Part shown: one piece after another, positions 58,377 to 64,000 of the stretch
How the letters are laid out: each line of letters starts with the position of its first letter
Position numbering within the stretch: position 1 is the stretch's first letter
Assembly: GCA_013400975.1 (NCBI GenBank)
Contig: WBMZ01010254.1
Location: 310,001-374,000, forward strand
Direction: 5' to 3'
Origin: Atrichornis clamosus
Lineage: Eukaryota; Chordata; Aves; Passeriformes; Menuridae
Length of the DNA: 64,000 nucleotides
Translations under genes and position numbers: made by a program
Notes under the pieces: model-generated
The model's database searches: none
What the model was told of the DNA's origin: nothing
What the model saw: only the letters and a program-made list of their open reading frames with translations

Positions 58377-60581
58377 AGCCAGTGATATGAAAGCAGAAGG
58401 AGACTGTCACCTTCTGCCCATCTCTCCGCTGCTTCACAGGTGGAGTCTTGTGCAAAATGGTCCAGCAAGAAAACTTTAATACCAGGGAGAGCACGTGGAG
58501 AGACAGAGGGGACCCTGACAATGCACCAGTTCTGCCTCATCCTTACACATCCCAGGCTTACAGCAGTAGCTAATCTTACGTGCTGATGTCTGAGTTTGGA
58601 CTGTCAGCAGTGCTTTGACAGGCATGAACCGAGCTGTTCTATTTCCAAATGCAATAAACCACAAAAGAATAGCACGGTCCTTTGGTGCCTTGGGACCACT
58701 GTCCCTGTGTGAGGGCAGGGTGTGATTGTAGGGCTGGACCTCAGCATGAGATCCACGGCTGGTGCTCTGACTGCTCACAGTGGAGACAGGGACACCTCTG
58801 TGAGGCTCCAGAGCTCTTCCCAACCGAGCCTGTGTGAGCTGTAGGGAGATGGGGAACTCTGGACTTCACATGATGTTCAAGGCAGCACCAACCTGGTATT
58901 GTGGAAATCCCCAAGCAATCCAGAAAGTTTCTTTTCTAAGGATATACCTCAGCTGTATCCTAATGGAATTGCACGACTTCTCTGTGCTTTACAGAAGCAG
59001 GGGATTCTCCCAGCTCTGGCTCATTGTCAGTTGAGCAGCATAATCAAAAAACACTGTCTTGTTTGCAGGCTTGACAGGTTTTAATGCAGGGCAAAGCTAA
59101 ACAAACAAGAGGAAGAGGAAGGCACAGCAAAATCAGTGCTGCCAAGTAACTACCAGGGGATCTCGTCAGGATTCATACATCTCCAGCAATTTCTCAACCT
59201 CAGTGGAGTCCTGCCTGCTGAATGAGGAGTAGCTCCTCATCCCGAACCAATTAAGCCACACCAAGTAACTTTTTTTTCTTTTCCCCCCTCCAACACAGGT
59301 AGATACATTCATGACCTCTCAACCCTCGTCCTTTTGTTGCTGGCAAAGAAGGATCAACTGCCTCGTTGTTATTTCCAAAAGTGGAGTCTGTTTGGGCAGA
59401 CATGAGGGCAGGAGAACCCTGGATAATGTTGCACCCAAGCTTCATGTGCCACCAAATGGCACAGCTGAACCAGGAATCCTGGCACTGGAGCAGCCTGGAC
59501 TATTCTCCTTCTCTGAGGTTGTCAGGCATGAAGTGAAATTTGTGCCAATATTGGTTCCTCTAGTGTAGGCTGGGCTGATTCAGCTGTACTTGGGCAATGT
59601 CAGCCCGTGGCCGGTTTAGGCTTACCCCAGTCATGGGCAAATTCAAGTATGAGCTGGGAAATGCATCTGAACAGGAAAATAGTTCCTCTGGCAACACTCC
59701 TGAACAAACAACAAGTTAATGCTTCTCCTTTTGTTTTTAGTGTGGTGTAACAAAGGCCCATTAAGGCTGGATGGATTCTGTTCACACCAGAGACTTTTCC
59801 AACAAATGAGGAATTCATGGGAGGGCTATGCTTGTAGCAAATTAGTGTCTGTGGGTTGTTTCCTGCCTCCTGCCCCCCAACCCAGCAACAGGAGAATCCC
59901 ACAAGAGCACTCTGCTTCCTGATGAGAGCAGCTTTTTGGGGAAGGCAAACCCGATGGTTGCCTCGACTTCCATGGCTTGGGAAGGCCTGTTACCCGAAAA
60001 CACCGTGGAAAAGGTGCATTTATGTAAACATTAAAAAGTGAAGTCTGAGCAGTCCAGGGCAATCCGTCTTTTAAATCTGTCTTTTATGGCATTATTATGT
60101 GAGACAGCCTCATAAAAAGCTCTCTGTAGGTGCTATTACACCGCGCTGTGGCTTCGGCGGGCGAGCTGGAGGAGCTGCGAGTTTGTGCAACAGCACAGGT
60201 TGGAGTGAGTTATGGGGTGTCAGGGGCCCCGTGTTAACGATCCCACAACCCATTCAGCTCCTTTAAGGTTAATCAACTCAGCATTTGTGTCAGGTGTAAT
60301 GTCTAATTAAAATGATGGAGGAGGTGTGAATGCCTCCTGGCAGAGGAGGGAAATGGCACAAAGAGGCAGCGGCAGTGCCATATTGGTTTGGAAAATCAAT
60401 AAGAGGAGCTCATTTTATCCCAGTGTATCTCTGTGTTTGCCATTCAGTGGCTCGTTTGAAAAGGTGCCAACTGGCTGCCCGGGAGCCTGGAAATGCCTCG
60501 TTTGGAAACACTTAGAGACAACACTGCTGGGAAAAGGAGAGGGCACTGGCATGGGTCAGGGATGGGACATTGAGTCAGTGT
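58377..60581. other. Unique DNA with a possible conserved noncoding element
   Basis: No gene recognised. About 60090-60320 is unique and CpG-bearing (ATTACACCGCGCTGTGGCTT, CGGCGGGCGAGC), followed by AAGGTTAATCAACTCAGC and TCTAATTAAAATGATGGAGG. This CpG-plus-homeodomain texture is common in developmental enhancers. Inference only. Confidence 0.3.
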
Positions 60582-60832
60582 CCTCACATCTGACAGGACA
60601 AGAGGAAATGGCCTCAAGTGGTGCAAAAGAAGGTTCAGGTTGGACATCAGGAAGAACTTCTTCACTGAAAGGGTGTTCAGGCATTGGCAGGGACTGCCCA
60701 GGGAGGTGGTGGAGTCCCCATCCCTGGAGGTCTTCAAGGAATGGCTGGACGCGGCACTCAGTGCTCTGGGCTGGGTGACAAAGGTTGGGCTTGATGGTCT
60801 TTGAGGCCTTTTCCAACCTTAATGATCCTTTG
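60582..60832 (+). mobile_element. CR1: CR1 LINE 3' fragment (sense), well preserved
   Basis: AGGACAAGAGGAAATGGCCT, TCAGGTTGGACATCAGGAAG, AACTTCTTCACTGAAAGGGT, GGCAGGGACTGCCCAGGGAG, GTGGTGGAGTCCCCATCCCT, CTTGATGGTCTTTGAGGCCT and the tail CCAACCTTAATGATCCTTTG form an almost uninterrupted CR1 3' end of about 250 bp. The few deviations from the usual text suggest it is among the youngest copies here. Confidence 0.96.
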
Positions 60833-63800
60833 AGGGCAGCCTGGACCATGGGAGACTCTGTGGAGACTCACTGATAAAGGAAATGATGGGCAAAATTAAA
60901 ACAGAAAGCACTAGGAATTCAGCGGGTACAAAAGCAAGGATGTCTGGGCTGGAAAAAACAGTCCTTCTGAAGGAGACACATGGAGTACCAACCTGGTGGC
61001 ATGGGGGAAGCAAAAAGAAAATAACCTCGGGCATTTCTGCATTCCCACAAATTCCAGCTAGGTTATTTACTTCTAAACTCTCCCTTACACTTCCTATCTG
61101 TTATGAGAAGCTAAAAAAATGAAGAAACTAAAAAGTCTGAAAGCAATTTTCACTCTGTCGATATTTGTGTTAAGCAGAGGCAACTTTCAGACAAACTGAA
61201 ACATTAAATAGAGGTTTGTGAGTTGGTTTGTTTTTTTGTTTTTATTTCTTTGGTCCCCTATATTTTCAGTGGTTTGAAAACTCAGGAGTCAGAGAGAATG
61301 ACACAGATGCTGTCTTTAGATTTTCCTCTCTGAAGGAGTAACTCTATAGGGCATTGTAAAAAAATAGTTTAAATTTCCCTGGAAATAATTTTTAATGTGT
61401 AGTACCCATTTTTCAGGATGTAGTAACTCTTCCGTTGCTAGTGGTGCAGCCAGCTGGACAGACATCCATCCAAAGAGCTGCATAAAATGTGTGAAAGCTG
61501 GGGATAAATCAATAACTTTCCATCCATGCAGTTACACTTCCCTGCAAATATAAACATTTGCTCATTATCACCACACACAGTTTCATCTCCACTGAATTTT
61601 TAATGAAAAGGAATGATAATTTATTCACTAGCTTTTTTTTTTTTTTTTTTTAAGAAAAATGATATCTTTGCTTAATGATTTTACTCCTTCTGGTTGCGTT
61701 AGAAGTTTCCTGCTTTCCCGCAGCTCTAAATTCAGTGCAGCATGTTGGGTTTCAGGTGCACTGAAAATACCTGCAGTGAAATATCCACCTGATAACACAC
61801 CTGATGGGAGAAGCACAGCCAATCTCAGAGCAGGAAAGAAACACAAACTCTTCAAGGTGGCAGTTTAGGTCCTACAGCAGCTGAACTTCCCTCTGGACAC
61901 GCTCCTCTCTCCATCCTCAATGGATTCAGCTACAACACTGGACTTTTAGGTTTGCTGGTTGACAGAGGTGGGATAAATACAGGCCTGGAGGGCAATTAAG
62001 AAGCAGCACCCAGCTGACTTGTAGCACCTTGATTTTCACCACAAGTTCTCACCTTGATTTTCAACATCCCACACTAAGAATTCAACTTTCTTTCTCCTTT
62101 CCCTACCCCAAGGAAAAGGCCTGTGACGTTGCTTGGATGACACATATTTACATGCTCTGGAGTCTCAGAGTGGATAGGAAATGTTCTGGGATTACCCTGA
62201 TTTAGGACCTTTTAAGTGCACTGTGCAATGACAGAATCTCTACCTGAAAGCTCTTTAAGGAGAAATTAATTTATGCCTGACAGTGATTAAAGGAGAGAGG
62301 AGATGGAAATTAGCAAATCCATCTCTATTGCTGAGATCCCATTATGATTATAAGGAGAGGGGAAAATCAGCATTATGGGTGTCAGCTGCAATCTGGTGCA
62401 TTCATTTAGCAGCCCATCCTACCTGGGAATTGTCCTTGAAGGGATGGATATACCTGTCACACTGGCTTGGCCTGAGATGAATCAATTCTCTCCATGGTGG
62501 GATAGAGATGGAAACCACTTGGCATGATAATAACTCCCATTTTGAGTTTAATGCCAGGACCTGAAGCAAGGTGCATCAAATTAAACCTGGTGGGAAAGCC
62601 TGTAGATATTGCAGACCCCTTGCACAAAGATGTTGGAAATGACATGGCCACAGAAATGGAGCTGCTTTATTGTGGCCAGGCAAGATGGCCAAGGGATCGT
62701 TTTGATATTGAAATATGGTCCAGACCTTAAATATATAACCTGCCCTTCCTTTGACAGTCATAGTAACACATTTTTCTTGATATTCCAAGATGGATTGCAG
62801 CAGTTAGGATGCAAGTGAGCAAGTAGCAAGTGAATTTGCTTACAAACAACAGCTGGACAAAATTCCAAATGATTAAAACTTTCAGCTCAGGTTGGAGTGC
62901 AGATGTCTCATCAAAGAAATCTCTAGAACACTGGAGAAGAAAAAAATACTATTGATCTCCATGATATGAAAATTGTCCTACAGTAGATACGTCCATGTGT
63001 GCACAAAGGTGATCTTGGTTCTTTCGCCAAGGCTGGTGGTAACTGGAACCATCTTGTTTGAAATGGTTTTGGTGGTTCCCTGAAAAGTGTAAAAAGCAGG
63101 ATTGCTGGCTGTGAGAAGAGTATTTATAAATCCATTGATAAATAGCTTTCACCCAGCATGATTGTTGTGTGCACCAAACCGAAAAGAAGAAATGTGATGA
63201 CTTTGCCAGAATTGCCTGGTTTGCAGAACTGGTGCTTAGGGATGCTCACAGCCCAATGTGTCACAACTGACCTCTCTTCATAAAAAAGATTTTTCAGGCA
63301 AGACAGAAAGTTGTAGGGCTGGTAGAAGAAGGGCAGTCCTTTAGGGTTTTGTGATCTCCTCTCTAAAAAAATCTCCCACATGAACCTCCAGGGCAAAATT
63401 GGGAACAGTTTTGTTTCAAAGCACTGAGTTGCTTTGAAAGAGTTGTGATTCTTCTCTGGGTTGTTTTTTTTTTTAACAAAAAATTCTTTTAATTTCTTTC
63501 ATTTTGGTGGGAAGTAAACTGAATTTTGAACAATAAACAGATTGCAAAGCTTTCGGCAAAAGGCAGACTATGGTATAAAACAAAAGTGGATTTTTCATTT
63601 AGTTGTAGTCGTGTCTGTTGTTGTGTTGAACTGGTGGGGTGGGGGAAGAGGAGGGCTCATTCCTGCCACTATTGATCCATCCCACACCAACTCATTTCAT
63701 AGCTCTTTTCCTTGCAAAACCGGGCTGTGAAAACACTGGGAAGTGCAAGGAAACGCCTTTTGGGAAGGGCTACAGGACCCCTTGATGCACTGTTTTGTGG

Positions 63801-64000
63801 TCACCGTTACTGCTGCTTGTTTGCACTTTGTGGACTCTTATTCCCAAATGTGAACTGGAATATTATTAGAAAGAACTGGTTAATAAAGTAATAAATGTCT
63901 CTGCCCTCTTCAGCAATTTCATACACCTGTAAATATTTCTTCCAGCTCCAGGAGGAACAAAGAATCAATACTTAATGTGGTATAATATACTTCAGTGGAT
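60833..64000. other. Unique AT-rich DNA, no gene recognised
   Basis: No exon or repeat family recognised. A T-run lies at 61633-61651. A short imperfect direct repeat (CACCTTGATTTTCA, twice) lies at about 62026-62062. A 68-codon plus frame at 62524-62730 and an overlapping 70-codon minus frame look like chance. Confidence 0.4.
61633..61651. repeat. Poly(T) run
   Basis: Uninterrupted T-run following AGC and followed by AAGAAAAATG. Confidence 0.9.

Overview
The window looks like an ordinary, gene-free stretch of a bird nuclear genome, most likely a songbird. The best evidence is the set of CR1 LINE 3' ends. These elements end in degenerate 8-bp ATTCTRTG-type tails rather than poly(A), and two of them (7563 and 25342) carry text typical of passerine CR1 subfamilies. 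The window also has a degenerate avian endogenous retrovirus LTR, moderate and patchy GC, and mononucleotide and dinucleotide tracts typical of vertebrate intergenic or intronic DNA. I see no bacterial gene organisation, CRISPR array, tRNA, rRNA or intact protein-coding gene. Open frames here are mostly short. The longest (203 codons, 36513-37124, minus strand) lies across an antisense CR1 and is a chance frame.

Layout. 1-12 kb: unique DNA with three antisense CR1 fragments (763, 4745, 7563) and one moderately coding-looking open frame at 2977-3300. 12.3-13.1 kb: an ancient, heavily decayed CR1. 13-25 kb: unique DNA, a short sense CR1 (18003), an antisense solo-LTR-like remnant (19494-19992) abutting a perfect 25-bp tandem duplication, and several AT-rich candidate conserved noncoding elements. 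25-36 kb: a CR1 (25342), poly(A) tracts, a minus-strand micro-exon candidate (32145-32189) and one ambiguous base (33487). 36-41 kb: repeat-rich, with a CR1 (36422), a (TC)n microsatellite, a G-rich tract, a long T-run, a degenerate ~60-bp minisatellite and two CR1 fragments meeting tail to tail (40022 and 40338). 44.3 kb: a second exon-like frame. 46-53 kb: the most unusual structure, a ~400-bp sequence present twice in opposite orientation (46028-46430 and 52639-53040), flanking ~6.2 kb that holds two more ancient CR1 fossils (46590 and 49288). 53-64 kb: unique DNA, a poly(A) tract and two sense CR1 tails (58270 and 60582).

No genes act together here. The functional content, if any, is probably regulatory (possible conserved noncoding elements) or isolated exons of a gene extending beyond the window. 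I did not find a new biological system. The inverted pair, its 77-bp perfectly identical block, and the exon candidates deserve a second look. Coordinates of repeat edges are by eye and may be off by tens of bases.
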